Notes: generated by a model not told the origin, from the sequence alone. A stretch of 64,000 nt of DNA from Thermodesulfatator atlanticus DSM 21156 (GCF_000421585.1 NZ_ATXH01000005.1:48985-112984); one strand, 5' to 3'. Shown: positions 33,445-43,127, counted from the first letter of the stretch. Program-made: numbers and translations.

Positions 33445-34848
33445 TTACTTGTCAATAGCAACGATTTTTCCCTCTTTTAGTAAAAATTTTGCGCCTTTTT
33501 GGTTTTCGTTAATACTTAATTTTTTGGTTCCTAGGGAGAGTTTGACTCCAGCAAACACCTGTTCTGTGCCTGAAATCTCGGCTTTTTTGGCAAGGTCTTT
33601 AATTTTTGAGCGTAATTCTTCTTGTTTTTTCTTTAAAGGGACTTCTTTTTCTAAAAGTGTTTCCAAGCTTTTCTTCAAGGCCTCTAATTTTTTGATTTGT
33701 TCACGGGACAATTTTTTTGTCTTTAATAAGGCCAGGCCCTTTTTTAGTCCTTCTAGTAAGGGAATTTTTTCTTTTTCAAGATTCAGTAAATCTTCGGTAA
33801 CGCGTTCCATTTCTTTAAAGAGCAATATATCGTAGCCGGCTTTTATGTTTGTTTCTACGTGAGCCCTGCTTCCTAGGATACGTGCGATAATTTTTCCTTT
33901 GACATAAGTTTCGCCACCAATAATGGCTCCGATTCCTTCGGTAACTATGAGATCTCCACCTACTATCGTGTGTGTTCCCAGGAGATAATCGGTGATAACC
34001 AGATCTTTTTGTATTTCTAAGTTGGCGTATTCAACAGCGCCTAGACGGGCCTGCCCTGTGCAGAAAATTTTAGTCTTTTCTCCTATGACGAGTCCTTCTA
34101 TCAAAAGGTCTCCATAGACTTGTACTTTAGTTTCGTCTTCTACATTGCCTAATATTTCTAGATTTCCTTCTACTAAAACGGAAAAGCCTCGTTTTACATC
34201 ACCGGTAATGGTTAATTTTTCGCCATAAAAGCGTATATTTCCAACATCCCAATCAACATCCCCTTGGATAGTGAGCTCAGGATGGATCTCAATGCGCCCT
34301 GGAAGAACTTTTAAAACACCACTTTGTTTGGCATAAAAAGTATTGGTTTTTTCGTCAAAACCAACGTGTTCATTAGTTTTGATGGTGATATCTTTGCCAG
34401 AGCGGGCGGGGAGTTCTTGGCCAAATACGTTTACTCCTGGAAGTCCCTCGGTGGCGGGGATTTTCTCGGCAATTTCCTGGCCATAATGCACGCACAAGAA
34501 ATTTTTCTTTTCGCGAAAGTCTATTTGTTCAGCGTCTTCGTCAAAGGGCTTTTTGATTTGTTCGATATTAACCAGCCATTTAAGGCGAGCATCTTTTCCA
34601 TCCTCAGGTAGCCTACCTTTGGCAAGGATTAATTTTTCACCTTCCCAGACTGGTTCTTTTAAAATACCGTAAACAACCCCTTTTTCCTTTAAAATTGCTA
34701 TGAGGGTCTCATATTCAGAAGGAGTGATGTCTCGTTTTTCTAAAGTTGGTTCAAGATACACAAGAAGATTATCCGGGCTTAAAAAAAGCCGGAAGTCATC
34801 TCCCAACACGGGTAAACCTTCTTTTGGAAAATCATTTTGTAATGCCAT
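33445..34848 (-). CDS. fapA: FapA/DUF342-family beta-helix protein
   Basis: 467 residues from the ATG at 34848; an upstream TTG at 34869 is possible but neither has a clear ribosome-binding site. The N-terminal ~140 residues form the FapA domain (YETLIAILKEKGVVYGI; PATEGLPGVNVFG is the family hallmark). The middle is a right-handed beta-helix made of repeated GDV/GNL/GDL turns (LTIQGDVDWDVGNIRF ... VEGNLEILGNV ... VGGDLIVTEGIG). The C-terminus is a coiled coil (KKLEALKKSLETLLEKE). FapA proteins are linked to flagellar or chemosensory assembly in some bacteria; the local role is unknown. Confidence 0.8.
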   Translation of the reverse strand: MALQNDFPKEGLPVLGDDFRLFLSPDNLLVYLEPTLEKRDITPSEYETLIAILKEKGVVYGILKEPVWEGEKLILAKGRLPEDGKDARLKWLVNIEQIKKPFDEDAEQIDFREKKNFLCVHYGQEIAEKIPATEGLPGVNVFGQELPARSGKDITIKTNEHVGFDEKTNTFYAKQSGVLKVLPGRIEIHPELTIQGDVDWDVGNIRFYGEKLTITGDVKRGFSVLVEGNLEILGNVEDETKVQVYGDLLIEGLVIGEKTKIFCTGQARLGAVEYANLEIQKDLVITDYLLGTHTIVGGDLIVTEGIGAIIGGETYVKGKIIARILGSRAHVETNIKAGYDILLFKEMERVTEDLLNLEKEKIPLLEGLKKGLALLKTKKLSREQIKKLEALKKSLETLLEKEVPLKKKQEELRSKIKDLAKKAEISGTEQVFAGVKLSLGTKKLSINENQKGAKFLLKEGKIVAIDK

Positions 34849-34853
34849 ATCTA

Positions 34854-35333
34854 TTATTTTTTCGGCCAATTAGTAAAAAAAGAGAAGTCTTTATTACGAG
34901 TTTTCTGCAAAAAATCAAATAATTTTTGATTCATACGTTGCTGGTGGGTGCCAGGCCAATAGATGCGCCCGCATACAGGGCAGCGTTTAAAACTGTGATG
35001 GGTTTCGTAGATATAGTCTGGCACAAGCCCAAGAGTTTCTTCTTTGGGAATATTTTCAAGCAAAGTGTTACAGCGGATGCAAAGGGTAAAAGGCTTAACT
35101 TTTTGTTCTAGTACTGGTAGTCGTTCAAAGAGTTCTTTTAGCTGGTCTTCTATTTTATCGCTTATGAGTATGATTGTATTTGATGAGGCAAGTCTTCGTG
35201 CCCTGGTTAAAAAAATAGTATCTTCTGGTATCTCAGAGGCCGTTTTAATTTCTTTCATTTCGCAGGGAAGCCCAAAAATACGGAGCCACTTGATTAAACG
35301 ACCCACGGTTTTGTCTCCGGCAAGCTTTTTCAT
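34854..35333 (-). CDS. Mut7-C RNase-domain protein with C-terminal zinc ribbon
   Basis: 159 residues. The start KLAGDKTVGRLIKWLRIFGL matches the Mut7-C (DUF82) PIN-like RNase fold, in which the usual opening is DxxLGKLARWLR. TIFLTRARRLA and ISDKIEDQLKEL follow. The C-terminal third carries two Cys pairs (CIRCNTLL, CPVCGRIYWPG), giving a zinc ribbon. The family is predicted to cleave RNA; no biochemical role is certain. Its ATG overlaps the DUF362 gene stop by 4 nt, and the next gene (FapA) follows without a gap. Confidence 0.8.
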   Translation of the reverse strand: MKKLAGDKTVGRLIKWLRIFGLPCEMKEIKTASEIPEDTIFLTRARRLASSNTIILISDKIEDQLKELFERLPVLEQKVKPFTLCIRCNTLLENIPKEETLGLVPDYIYETHHSFKRCPVCGRIYWPGTHQQRMNQKLFDFLQKTRNKDFSFFTNWPKK

Positions 35334-36442
35334 ACCCTGATGATTTTATAATCTCGGCTCCCAAGGCCTATTTTTTCAGCATGCACAAGCTGAATTTCCC
35401 AATCAACCTTGGGATAAAGAGCTCTAAATTTGTCTTCCCCAGGATCTGCTGCTATTTTGGCCCCTGGAAGAGAGGGTTCTGCATTTACAAGATCCACCGC
35501 TGCCTGGTCAATGGCAACCGGGTCTTCTGAGGCCAGTATCCCTATATTTCTGACAATGGGATAATCGTTAAAATGGTAACAGTCACAGGCCGGTGAGACG
35601 TCTGTAACGAAAGTGATGAAAATGCTTTTTTCTTTTTTGTTGTAAAGGGCAGCGTAAGCGTATTCCGCCATCTTCTTCATAAAGGATACGCCTTGTTCAT
35701 TCCACTGGACTTTGATCGCCCCTTGAGGACACACGGCAATACACTCACCGCAGCCAATACATTTTTCCGGGTTAATGCGCATGCGTTTTTTCTTAGCACC
35801 TTCCACCCATTCCGGCGCTTCCACCGGGCAGAATTCAAGACAGGTGCCACAACCAATGCACTGTTTTTTGTTTATTTTGGGAGCAATTGTTGAGTGCTGC
35901 TGGAGTTTACCTTTCCTTGCCGCGCATCCCATGCCAAGGTTTTTAATAGCCCCGCCAAAACCGGATAGTTCGTGTCCTTTAAAATGGGTTAAGGCGATGA
36001 GGCCATCGGCATGATAAATTTCCTTGGCAATATAAAATTCCTTCAAAACAGGAAGGTCTAAGGAGAGCTTTTCGTATGAATTTCCCCGCAGGCCATCGGC
36101 AATGACGATGGGGGCCCCTATCGCTGCGAAATCAAACCCGTGACGGATGGCAGTTTCAAGATGAACTACCGCATCAGAGCGGCTTCCTTTATAAAGGGTA
36201 TTGGTGTCGGTAAGAAAGGGTTTAACCGCGTTTTTTTGTAAGGTTTCAACGACTTTTTGCGCCCACTGGGGGCGTAAAAAAGCAATGTTCCCTTTTTCCC
36301 CGAAATGTAATTTTATGGCAACAAGGGCGCCTTTGCGAAACTTTTTTGGGAGATCAAAAGGCTCCAGGAGCTTTGGGAGTTTATCCAGCAGGCTTTTTCT
36401 TTTTTCCACGCGGAAGTCGGTAAAATATACCGGGCTTGACAT
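35330..36442 (-). CDS. DUF362 protein with two 4Fe-4S clusters
   Basis: 370 residues from the ATG at 36442, where GGAGGT gives a good ribosome-binding site. The DUF362 domain spans the protein, with a ferredoxin insert at about residues 185-240: CIGCGTCLEFCP and CIGCGECIAVCP. Conserved DUF362 phrases are VAIKLHFGEKGN, FLTDTNTLY and ASEDPVAIDQAAVDLV. Function unproven; family members are often annotated only as iron-sulfur proteins. It overlaps the Mut7-C gene by 4 nt and is divergent from pstC (65 nt between starts). Confidence 0.85.
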   Translation of the reverse strand: MSSPVYFTDFRVEKRKSLLDKLPKLLEPFDLPKKFRKGALVAIKLHFGEKGNIAFLRPQWAQKVVETLQKNAVKPFLTDTNTLYKGSRSDAVVHLETAIRHGFDFAAIGAPIVIADGLRGNSYEKLSLDLPVLKEFYIAKEIYHADGLIALTHFKGHELSGFGGAIKNLGMGCAARKGKLQQHSTIAPKINKKQCIGCGTCLEFCPVEAPEWVEGAKKKRMRINPEKCIGCGECIAVCPQGAIKVQWNEQGVSFMKKMAEYAYAALYNKKEKSIFITFVTDVSPACDCYHFNDYPIVRNIGILASEDPVAIDQAAVDLVNAEPSLPGAKIAADPGEDKFRALYPKVDWEIQLVHAEKIGLGSRDYKIIRV

Positions 36443-36493
36443 AAATAACCTCCATTTGTCAAAAATTTGTAACAATAAATCCTTGCCATCCCT

Positions 36494-36499
36494 TATAAT
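36494..36499 (+). promoter_or_regulatory. -10 box of pstC, near-leaderless
   Basis: A consensus TATAAT lies 8 nt before the pstC ATG (36508), which would place +1 at about -2 of the start codon. No ribosome-binding site is present. The -35 region is not clear. Confidence 0.5.
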
Positions 36500-36507
36500 A
36501 TGTGGCC

Positions 36508-37395
36508 ATGAGCGAAGATAAAAAACTTACTTCACAGGCCAAGTTTGATGAATTGTTTCGTTATCTGGCAACAGGTGCCGGGATTGTGGTTATTCTTTTA
36601 ATTTTTGCTTCATTGATTACTTTGCTGATCCAATCCTGGCCCGCTATCAAAGAGTTCGGCTTAAGTTTTTTATGGAGCACCGAGTGGGATCCCATTGCCC
36701 AAAAATACGGCGCCCTGCCTTTCATTGTGGGAACACTCCTTACCTCTCTTTTGGCACTTGCTATAGCCACTCCCTTTGCCATTGCCGGGGCGATTTTCTT
36801 GGGAGAGCTTGCTCCGAAAAGCATAGCAGATCCGGTGTCTTTTATCATGGAGCTTTTGGCAGGTATCCCCTCGGTTATCTACGGTCTTTGGGCGCTTTTC
36901 TTTTTGGTGCCCATTGTGCGGTCGTTCGAGATCAAGATAGGTGCTCCCCCCTATGGCATGGGTATTTTTACGGCCTCTTTGGTGCTTGCTATTATGATTC
37001 TGCCATACGCCCTTTCTGTAGCCCGAGATGTTATCAAACTGTGTCCGCGAGATCTTAAAGAAGCAGCCTATGGCCTTGGGGCTACTCGCTGGGAAACCAT
37101 AAAAGGTGTGATCCTCCCTTACGCTAAGTCAGGAATTGTAGCAGGAATCGTGCTTGCCCTGGGGCGTGCCCTTGGGGAAACCATGGCTGTCACTATGGTA
37201 GTTGGTAATCGCAATGTTGTCCCCTCGAGCATTTGGGACCTAGGGAATACCATGGCCAGTGTTATTGCAAACGAATTTAATGAAGCTCAGGGGATACATT
37301 TGGCAGTATTAGTTGAGATCGGCTTTTTGCTTTTTCTAATCACGGTCATAGTAAACCTGATAGCCCGAATCTTTATCATCAAAACCAGGGTATAA
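36508..37395 (+). CDS. pstC: Phosphate ABC transporter permease PstC
   Basis: 295 residues from the ATG at 36508 (a GTG at 36502 is the alternative). Six membrane helices. Family landmarks: FLWSTEWDPIAQKYGALPF, FLGELAPKSI, GIPSVIYGLWALFFLVP, and the EAA-like cytoplasmic loop KEAAYGLGATRWETIKGVIL. It forms the phosphate channel with PstA. Unusually no pstS (phosphate-binding protein) lies upstream; the divergent neighbour is a DUF362 gene. pstA starts 3 nt after the stop. Confidence 0.95.
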   Translation: MSEDKKLTSQAKFDELFRYLATGAGIVVILLIFASLITLLIQSWPAIKEFGLSFLWSTEWDPIAQKYGALPFIVGTLLTSLLALAIATPFAIAGAIFLGELAPKSIADPVSFIMELLAGIPSVIYGLWALFFLVPIVRSFEIKIGAPPYGMGIFTASLVLAIMILPYALSVARDVIKLCPRDLKEAAYGLGATRWETIKGVILPYAKSGIVAGIVLALGRALGETMAVTMVVGNRNVVPSSIWDLGNTMASVIANEFNEAQGIHLAVLVEIGFLLFLITVIVNLIARIFIIKTRV

Positions 37396-37398
37396 AAG

Positions 37399-38256
37399 AT
37401 GAATAACTATCCCACACGAGAAAAATGGCGTAAGACCAAAAATCAAATAATCTTGGCGGTAATTTCAGTCCTTGCTATTCTTCCTGCCCTTCCCCTTTTT
37501 ATTATTCTTTTCCAATTGATACAAAAAGGTATTTCAAGCCTTAGTATAGATTTTTTCTTGAATCTTCCTGCCCCTCCGGGAGAACCTGGCGGCGGTATAA
37601 AAAATGCCATTGTGGGCACGATAATCATTGTGGGCATTGCTTCACTTTTGGGAGTGCCTCTTTCAATTCTCGCAGGCATTTATCTTTCTGAATACGGCAA
37701 AGAGTCCAAGCTCGCCCATGCGGTGCGCATGAGTGCTGATATTTTCCAAGGGGTCCCGTCCATTGTCATTGGCATTATTGCTTATGCCTGGGTTGTTAAG
37801 CCCATGGGCAAGTTTTCTGCTCTCGCAGGTTCGGTGGCCTTGGCCATCATGATGATTCCGGTAGTGGTGCGCACCACCGAAGAAGTTTTAAGGCTAGTTC
37901 CTGATATTTTGCGTGAAGCCTCTTTGGCTTTAGGGGTCCCCTACTGGCGAACGGTACTGAAAGTAGTCCTCCCTACCGGCATGGTGGGAGTGGCCACAGG
38001 TGTTTTGATTGCCGTTGCAAGAATAGCAGGGGAAACGGCCCCACTTCTTTTTACCGCCTTTGGCAATCCCTTCATGACTTATGATCCCCTTGAGCCTATG
38101 AACGCCTTGCCACTTCTTATTTTTAATTACTCCATGAGCCCTTATGAGGATTGGTGGCAACAGGCCTGGGGTGCCTCTATTGTGCTTATCTTTATGGTGT
38201 TAAGCTTAAATATCGTATCAAGACTCCTTGCCAGACGCATCGCGGGAGAGAAATAG
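37399..38256 (+). CDS. pstA: Phosphate ABC transporter permease PstA
   Basis: 285 residues, six membrane helices. Landmarks: [19 protein letters not shown] (periplasmic loop), [24 protein letters not shown] and the cytoplasmic loop [20 protein letters not shown]. It pairs with PstC. It starts 3 nt after pstC and its stop overlaps the strong ribosome-binding site (GAGGAGGA) of pstB, so the three genes are one transcript. Confidence 0.95.
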   Translation: MNNYPTREKWRKTKNQIILAVISVLAILPALPLFIILFQLIQKGISSLSIDFFLNLPAPPGEPGGGIKNAIVGTIIIVGIASLLGVPLSILAGIYLSEYGKESKLAHAVRMSADIFQGVPSIVIGIIAYAWVVKPMGKFSALAGSVALAIMMIPVVVRTTEEVLRLVPDILREASLALGVPYWRTVLKVVLPTGMVGVATGVLIAVARIAGETAPLLFTAFGNPFMTYDPLEPMNALPLLIFNYSMSPYEDWWQQAWGASIVLIFMVLSLNIVSRLLARRIAGEK

Positions 38257-38266
38257 AGGAGGAAGA

Positions 38267-39031
38267 ATGTCCATTGAAAGGCCTATTTTCCGAACAGAAG
38301 ACCTCTGTGCTTATTACGGCGATTTTATGGCAATAAAGCACGTGACCGTTTCCATCCCAGAAAAAAAAGTCACGGCTCTTATGGGCCCTTCTGGTTGCGG
38401 TAAAACCACTTTTATCAGATGTCTTAACAGGCTCCATGAGTTAACCCCAGGGGCACGCTATACGGGGAAAATATTTTTGCGCGATGAGGATATCCTTGAA
38501 ATGGATCCTATTTTGGTGCGTCGCAAAGTTGGCATGGTTTTCCAAAAACCTAATCCTTTCCCTACCATGACCATCTATGACAACGTGCTTGCGGGTTATA
38601 AGCTGCTTGGTATCAGGCTAAAAAGGGATGAAGCAGACCGTATAGTTGAAGAAGCCTTGCGTAGGGCAGCACTTTGGGAGGAGGTAAAAGATATTTTGCA
38701 CCGTCGGGGGACTTATCTTTCTGGTGGCCAGCAACAACGGCTTTGTATTGCCAGGGCCCTTGCGGTAAATCCTGAAGTTCTTTTGATGGATGAGCCTACC
38801 TCTGCCCTTGATCCTAAAGCTACCCTTCAGATAGAAAACCTTATTGTGGAGCTAAAAAATACCGTAACAATTATCATTGTGACCCATAATATGCCTCAGG
38901 CAGGGCGTGTGTCAGACTATTCAGCCTTTTTCTATCTTGGCGAGCTTGTAGAGTTTGGTCCTACTGCCGAAATGTTTACTAATCCCAAAGATCCGCGTAC
39001 GGAAGAATATTTAACTGGAAAATTTAGTTAG
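38267..39031 (+). CDS. pstB: Phosphate ABC transporter ATPase PstB
   Basis: 254 residues from the ATG at 38267, after GAGGAGGA at 38256-38263. Walker [10 protein letters not shown] (about 41-49), [16 protein letters not shown] (Q loop typical of PstB), signature [15 protein letters not shown] (about 147-161), Walker [14 protein letters not shown], switch [12 protein letters not shown]. It drives phosphate import. It is followed by the PhoU-type gene after about 47 nt. Confidence 0.97.
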   Translation: MSIERPIFRTEDLCAYYGDFMAIKHVTVSIPEKKVTALMGPSGCGKTTFIRCLNRLHELTPGARYTGKIFLRDEDILEMDPILVRRKVGMVFQKPNPFPTMTIYDNVLAGYKLLGIRLKRDEADRIVEEALRRAALWEEVKDILHRRGTYLSGGQQQRLCIARALAVNPEVLLMDEPTSALDPKATLQIENLIVELKNTVTIIIVTHNMPQAGRVSDYSAFFYLGELVEFGPTAEMFTNPKDPRTEEYLTGKFS

Positions 39032-39078
39032 GATTTAATAATATCTATTCTTGAAGCTGAATTTTTTTGGAGGAATTC

Positions 39079-40443
39079 ATGAATATCCACTTACAAAAAG
39101 ACTTACAGGATCTTAAGAGATACCTGCTTGAAATGTGCCGCTTGGTATCTGAGTCCGTACGAACTGCTGTCAAAGCCTTTGAAAATCGCGACCCAGAGTT
39201 GGCTAAACTGGTTGTTAAGCAAGATAACAAAATCGACGCTATTGAGAATGAAATCCTGGTTTTCTGTTTAAAAATTCTCGCTTTACACCACCCTTTAGCA
39301 CGTGATTTGCGTTTTATTACTTCGGCTATGAGTATGATTCGAGATTTAGAGCGTTTGGGAGATCAGGCAGTAAACATTGCTGAACGTGTTGAAAATATTA
39401 CTCAAGCAGGGATATTCACCTGTCCGGTTGATTTGAGTGACATGGCCCGGGAGGCCTTGGGAATGCTAGATGGAGCTTTGGAAGCCTTTGTTACACAGGA
39501 TCCTGAAAAGGCCTGTGCTATTTGTCTCAAAGACGAAAAAGTTGACGCGTATCAGAAAGTTTTGATTGACAAAATTATAGATTGTATGAAGGCAAATACC
39601 AATACCATAAGTGTTGGAATAGATTATATTATAATTGTAAACAATTTAGAAAGAGTAGCTGATTTAGCTACCAATATTGCGGAAGAAGTGGTCTTTCTAG
39701 TTGAGGGACGCATTGTTAGACATCAAGAAATTTGTGAATCGTATATTACAGAAGTTGAACCAGAAGAAACGATAGACAGTATAAAAAAACCGCCCAAAGA
39801 AAGGAAAGACTTGTTTGGTTATCTCGAAGAGCATGCAAGGCTAGTTATTAAATGCGCTTCTATGATTCCAAAGGCTCTAGAATCCTTTTTTGCTAAAGAT
39901 TTTGATAGTTGTCACAAAATATATGCCGATCTTGTTCAAGTAGAACGAGAAGCTGATACCGTTAAGAAAAATATTAGAGGACACTTGCCTCATGGCATCA
40001 TCCTTCCGGTGGATAAGTTTGAACTATTCCTGTACCTTAAAGAGCAAGATGCTGTTGCTGATGCTGCTGAAGATATTCTCAAATGGCTTACTTTTAGAGA
40101 GGCTACAGTTCCTGAAGATCTGTCTTTTCAAATTATGCTTTTAACCAAACACAATTTAGAGACTGCGGAGTTACTCATTCCTTTGCTTGAATTTTCTAAA
40201 GCCTATTTAAGCTCAGCGGATAATATTGCCCGGGAAAAGGCCAAAGATGTTATTCGGAAAATTCGTGCACGTGAGCATGAAAGCGATGAGATTGCCACTA
40301 CTCTTAAACGAGAAATTTTTAATATGGAAGCTGACGCTTTGTCTGTTTTTCATCTCTTAAGGATTACCGAATTTATCTGTCAGATTTCTGGCCATGCAGA
40401 AAATGCCGGAGATCTTATGCGGGCAATGCTTGCTAAAGTTTAG
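39079..40443 (+). CDS. phoU: PhoU fused to a DUF47 (PhoU-like) domain
   Basis: 454 residues from the ATG at 39079 (TGGAGG ribosome-binding site). Residues ~1-215 are a standard PhoU with two three-helix bundles and their metal-binding motifs (SMIRDLERLGDQAVNIAE, and NLERVADLATNIAEE). Residues ~235-454 form a second PhoU-like unit resembling DUF47/TIGR00153 (KIYADLVQVEREADTVKKNI, EQDAVADAAEDILKWL, HESDEIATTLKREIF). PhoU restrains the Pst transporter and PhoR; DUF47 proteins normally accompany Pit transporters. The gene is about twice the usual length (~215-230). No phoR or phoB is in the window. Confidence 0.85.
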   Translation: MNIHLQKDLQDLKRYLLEMCRLVSESVRTAVKAFENRDPELAKLVVKQDNKIDAIENEILVFCLKILALHHPLARDLRFITSAMSMIRDLERLGDQAVNIAERVENITQAGIFTCPVDLSDMAREALGMLDGALEAFVTQDPEKACAICLKDEKVDAYQKVLIDKIIDCMKANTNTISVGIDYIIIVNNLERVADLATNIAEEVVFLVEGRIVRHQEICESYITEVEPEETIDSIKKPPKERKDLFGYLEEHARLVIKCASMIPKALESFFAKDFDSCHKIYADLVQVEREADTVKKNIRGHLPHGIILPVDKFELFLYLKEQDAVADAAEDILKWLTFREATVPEDLSFQIMLLTKHNLETAELLIPLLEFSKAYLSSADNIAREKAKDVIRKIRAREHESDEIATTLKREIFNMEADALSVFHLLRITEFICQISGHAENAGDLMRAMLAKV

Positions 40444-41061
40444 ATGCTTTTATTGGTCCCAACCGAGATAGAAGCAAAAGTCCTTAAAAAATTTGGCCTT
40501 GAGCCAGTAATAATCGGGATGGGGCCTGTTGAGGCTGCTATTGCCGCGTATGATAAACTTAATACCCAGATCGAAGGCCCAGTTATTCTTGCGGGTATTG
40601 GAGGGGCCTATCCTGGCTCAGATTTGAAGATCGGAGATATTGCTTTAGCAAGCGTAGAGTTTTTTGGAGACCTTGGCACTTGTCATCCATCAGGTTTTAG
40701 ATCCTTTTCGGCCAACCTTCCCGCCAAGAGGGAAGTATCTCTTAGGCATCCCATTTTAGAGAAGGCCCTTGCTCTTCTTGAAGAAGAAGGCTTTTCTCCT
40801 GAATGTGGGGCTTTTGTTACGGTATGCTGCGCTACGTATGATACCGAACGCGGGGAGATTCTCGCTATAAGGCATCAAAATGCCCTTATCGAAAATATGG
40901 AAGGCTTCTCCGTAGCACTGGTGGCGCAAAAACTTTCCCAGCCCTTGCTAGAGATAAGAGCTGTTAGTAACTTGATTGAGAACCCCAAAGCAGGCTGGAA
41001 AGTAGCATTAGCGCTGGAGAAACTTGGAGAAGCCTTAGTATGTCTGAAAAAGAAGTTATAA
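40444..41061 (+). CDS. mqnB: Futalosine hydrolase
   Basis: 205 residues of the nucleoside phosphorylase/MTA nucleosidase fold: LLLVPTEIEAKVLKK, VILAGIGGAYPGSDLKIGD, FVTVCCATYDTERGE and the purine-site end ALIENMEGFSVALVA followed by IRAVSNLIENP. These match MqnB, which removes hypoxanthine from futalosine in the alternative menaquinone pathway. The ATG directly follows the phoU stop. It overlaps mqnD by 22 nt, which strengthens the assignment. Confidence 0.93.
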   Translation: MLLLVPTEIEAKVLKKFGLEPVIIGMGPVEAAIAAYDKLNTQIEGPVILAGIGGAYPGSDLKIGDIALASVEFFGDLGTCHPSGFRSFSANLPAKREVSLRHPILEKALALLEEEGFSPECGAFVTVCCATYDTERGEILAIRHQNALIENMEGFSVALVAQKLSQPLLEIRAVSNLIENPKAGWKVALALEKLGEALVCLKKKL

Positions 41062-41888
41062 GTCTTGGGTTTTCCCCCTGCCCCAACGATACTTTTATCT
41101 TTGGGGCTTTGGCCACAAGACAGATCAAGGCCAATTTTTCCTATAAGCTTGTTGTAGAAGATGTAGAAAAACTTAACCAACAGGCCCTTTCTGCTGAACT
41201 TTTGGTGTCGAAATTGTCTTTTGGCGTATTTCCTGCTGTTATCCAAAAATATCAATTGCTCCCAGTTGGGGGGGCTTTGGGTTTTGGTTGTGGTCCTGTG
41301 GTGGTAGCTAAAGAAAAAAAGCTTGATTTTCGTTTGGCAAAAGTGGCTGTTCCAGGATTCAATACCACGGCGTATTTTCTCTTTAAATTTTTTGCTCCTC
41401 AAGCCCAAGAAATAATTCCCATGCGTTATGACCAGATAATGCCTGCCGTTTTAAATGGAGAGGTTGATGTCGGGGTCTTAATCCATGAAACCCGCTTTGT
41501 ATTCGACAAGTACGGTCTTGTGAAAATTGCCGACCTGGGAGCCTGGTGGGAAGAAGAAACAGGCCTTCCCATACCTCTTGGGGGGATTTTTATTAAAAAA
41601 GATCTTGACAGCCAGATAAAAGAATTGGTTCTCGAAGATATAAATAAAAGCCTTTGGTTTGCCCAAAAAAACAAAGAAAAAGTATGGCCTTATATTTGCA
41701 GGTTGGCCCAGGAGATGGACGAAAAGATCATAAACCAGCACATAAATACTTTTGTAAACGAATTTACCTTTTGGCTTTCTGAAGAAGGCCGACAAGCAGT
41801 TTCTTTTTTCCTTGAAAAGTGTCGTCAAAATGGTCTGCTTGAGCACATTCCTGTCGACTTTTTGTTTTTACCTGAGGAGGCGCGCTAG
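41040..41888 (+). CDS. mqnD: 1,4-dihydroxy-6-naphthoate synthase
   Basis: 282 residues, periplasmic-binding-protein-like fold acting in the cytosol. Typical opening [17 protein letters not shown], then [42 protein letters not shown] and [14 protein letters not shown]. It makes 1,4-dihydroxy-6-naphthoate from cyclic de-hypoxanthine futalosine. With mqnB it shows that menaquinone is made by the futalosine route. mqnA and mqnC are not in the window. The stop overlaps the tolQ start by one base. Confidence 0.95.
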   Translation: MSEKEVISLGFSPCPNDTFIFGALATRQIKANFSYKLVVEDVEKLNQQALSAELLVSKLSFGVFPAVIQKYQLLPVGGALGFGCGPVVVAKEKKLDFRLAKVAVPGFNTTAYFLFKFFAPQAQEIIPMRYDQIMPAVLNGEVDVGVLIHETRFVFDKYGLVKIADLGAWWEEETGLPIPLGGIFIKKDLDSQIKELVLEDINKSLWFAQKNKEKVWPYICRLAQEMDEKIINQHINTFVNEFTFWLSEEGRQAVSFFLEKCRQNGLLEHIPVDFLFLPEEAR

Positions 41889-42589
41889 TGAATCTCTGGC
41901 AGATCCTTCTCCATGCAAGCCCTGTGGCCAAATTAACCCTTTTGGTTCTACTTTTTCTTTCTATTGGCACTTGGGCAGTAATTTTTGTTAAATGGCGTCA
42001 ATTTAGGAGAGCTACGGCGGGCTTGCGGGATCTCATTCTTGCTGTTGAAAGAAGCGAGACTTGTGCTGACTTTGCCACTAAGCTTCGCAAACACAGGAAG
42101 TCTTCCGCCTGGCAGGTGGCACGCTATATCCTTGCGGAAGTAGCCCGTCTCAAAAAAGAAAACACCTTGCCTGAGGAAAAAGAGCTTTTTGCCTTGTGGC
42201 TTGAGATGTTTATTAAGCGCCTTGGTCGCCACCTAAATGTGGCCAGAGAACGCGAGGCCTTGCAATTGAAAGAAGGCCTTTCTTTTTTAGCTATAACGGG
42301 TAATGCCGCACCTTTTATCGGGCTTTTTGGTACGGTATGGGGCATTATGACGGCTTTTCATCAAATTGGTCTTAAAGGCTCAGCAAGCCTAGCTACCGTG
42401 GCCCCGGGCATTGCTGAGGCCCTAATCGCAACTGCCCTGGGACTTTTTGCCGCTATTCCTGCAAGCGTGGCCTATAACTTTTTTGCCGCGCGGCTTGAGG
42501 CCATAGAAACCGAACTAAACGAACTCGGGGAAACCATCATCCTTCTCGTTGAAAAAGAATTCATGTACGAAATAGCCTCTGAAGATTAA
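41888..42589 (+). CDS. TolQ/ExbB/MotA-type proton channel protein, without a TolR partner
   Basis: 233 residues, GTG start overlapping the mqnD stop. Three membrane helices: ~16-34, ~130-155 ([20 protein letters not shown], the family hallmark) and ~170-195 ([20 protein letters not shown]). TolQ/ExbB form proton channels with TolR/ExbD to energise envelope work. No ExbD/TolR follows; instead there is a palindromic repeat and ~280 nt without a gene, so the partner must be elsewhere or the operon was cut. Confidence 0.88.
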   Translation: MNLWQILLHASPVAKLTLLVLLFLSIGTWAVIFVKWRQFRRATAGLRDLILAVERSETCADFATKLRKHRKSSAWQVARYILAEVARLKKENTLPEEKELFALWLEMFIKRLGRHLNVAREREALQLKEGLSFLAITGNAAPFIGLFGTVWGIMTAFHQIGLKGSASLATVAPGIAEALIATALGLFAAIPASVAYNFFAARLEAIETELNELGETIILLVEKEFMYEIASED

Positions 42590-42604
42590 CTTCTGCTTTT
42601 TCTC

Positions 42605-42660
42605 AAGGCCCTTTCCAGCAACCGTTCCCATTTTTTCGTTTCGAAAAATGGGACTTTCCT
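42605..42660 (-). repeat. Palindromic intergenic repeat, copy C (inverse orientation)
   Basis: AAGGCCCTTTCCAGCAACCG (42605-42624) is nearly the complement of the right flank of copy B. The stem TCCCATTTTTTCG / CGAAAAATGGGA (42626-42638 with 42642-42653) has one bulge; the outer ACGG of the right arm is lost. The rest of the gap to 42838 shows no gene. Confidence 0.8.
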
Positions 42661-42838
42661 GCGGCTATGTTTGCAAACTCTGATCTTGGTAATCCAAACT
42701 GCCATCACTTTCATCTGATAAGAAACCACAGTTCGATTAACGGATCTTTCTCTTGCCACTCACATTCTGCTCAGACCTTCGGTTCAGGAAGATTCATCCC
42801 CTTGTCATTAAAGCAAATTTTTATTTAGTTCAAACAAC

Positions 42839-42866
42839 TTGACAAATACCTATAGGGGTATATTGT
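42839..42866 (+). promoter_or_regulatory. Promoter with CsoR/CstR-type operator, leaderless
   Basis: TTGACA (42839-42844), 16-bp spacer, TATTGT (42861-42866), 6 nt, then the ATG at 42873. The spacer holds ATACCTATAGGGGTAT (42846-42861), a near-palindrome of the ATACCCC-GGGGTAT type bound by CsoR/CstR repressors, lacking two C in one half. Binding there would block RNA polymerase, so the repressor gene is probably autoregulated. Confidence 0.7.
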
Positions 42867-42872
42867 TAAAGC

Positions 42873-43127
42873 ATGAAAAATAAAGATAAAGAGAAAAAAG
42901 AACTACTCAATCGTTTAAATAGAGCTCAGGGGCAGCTCAGAGCCCTTATGGAAATGATTGAAAATGAAGCTCCGTGTGAGAAGACCCTGGTCCAGTTTAA
43001 GGCAACTAAAGCGGCTCTTGAAAATGCTTTTGCCAAATTTTTAGAAATTTCTTTAAAAAACTGTCTGGCACAAAAAGACGAAAAAAATCTAGCCTCCATA
43101 CTAAAAATAATTTGTCAAAATTTGTAG
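42873..43127 (+). CDS. CsoR-family repressor, CstR-like (no copper histidine)
   Basis: 84 residues, an all-helical DUF156 protein: LLNRLNRAQGQLRALMEMIE is the family's DNA-binding first helix. Conserved Cys35 and Cys64 are present with the exact spacing of CsoR (29), but the position of the copper-ligand His, 25 after the first Cys, is Ser60. A Cys-x-Cys pair without His is the pattern of the persulfide sensor CstR, not of the copper sensor CsoR. The operator in its own promoter supports autoregulation. It is followed 7 nt later by a membrane ferredoxin gene, the probable regulated target. Confidence 0.85.
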   Translation: MKNKDKEKKELLNRLNRAQGQLRALMEMIENEAPCEKTLVQFKATKAALENAFAKFLEISLKNCLAQKDEKNLASILKIICQNL

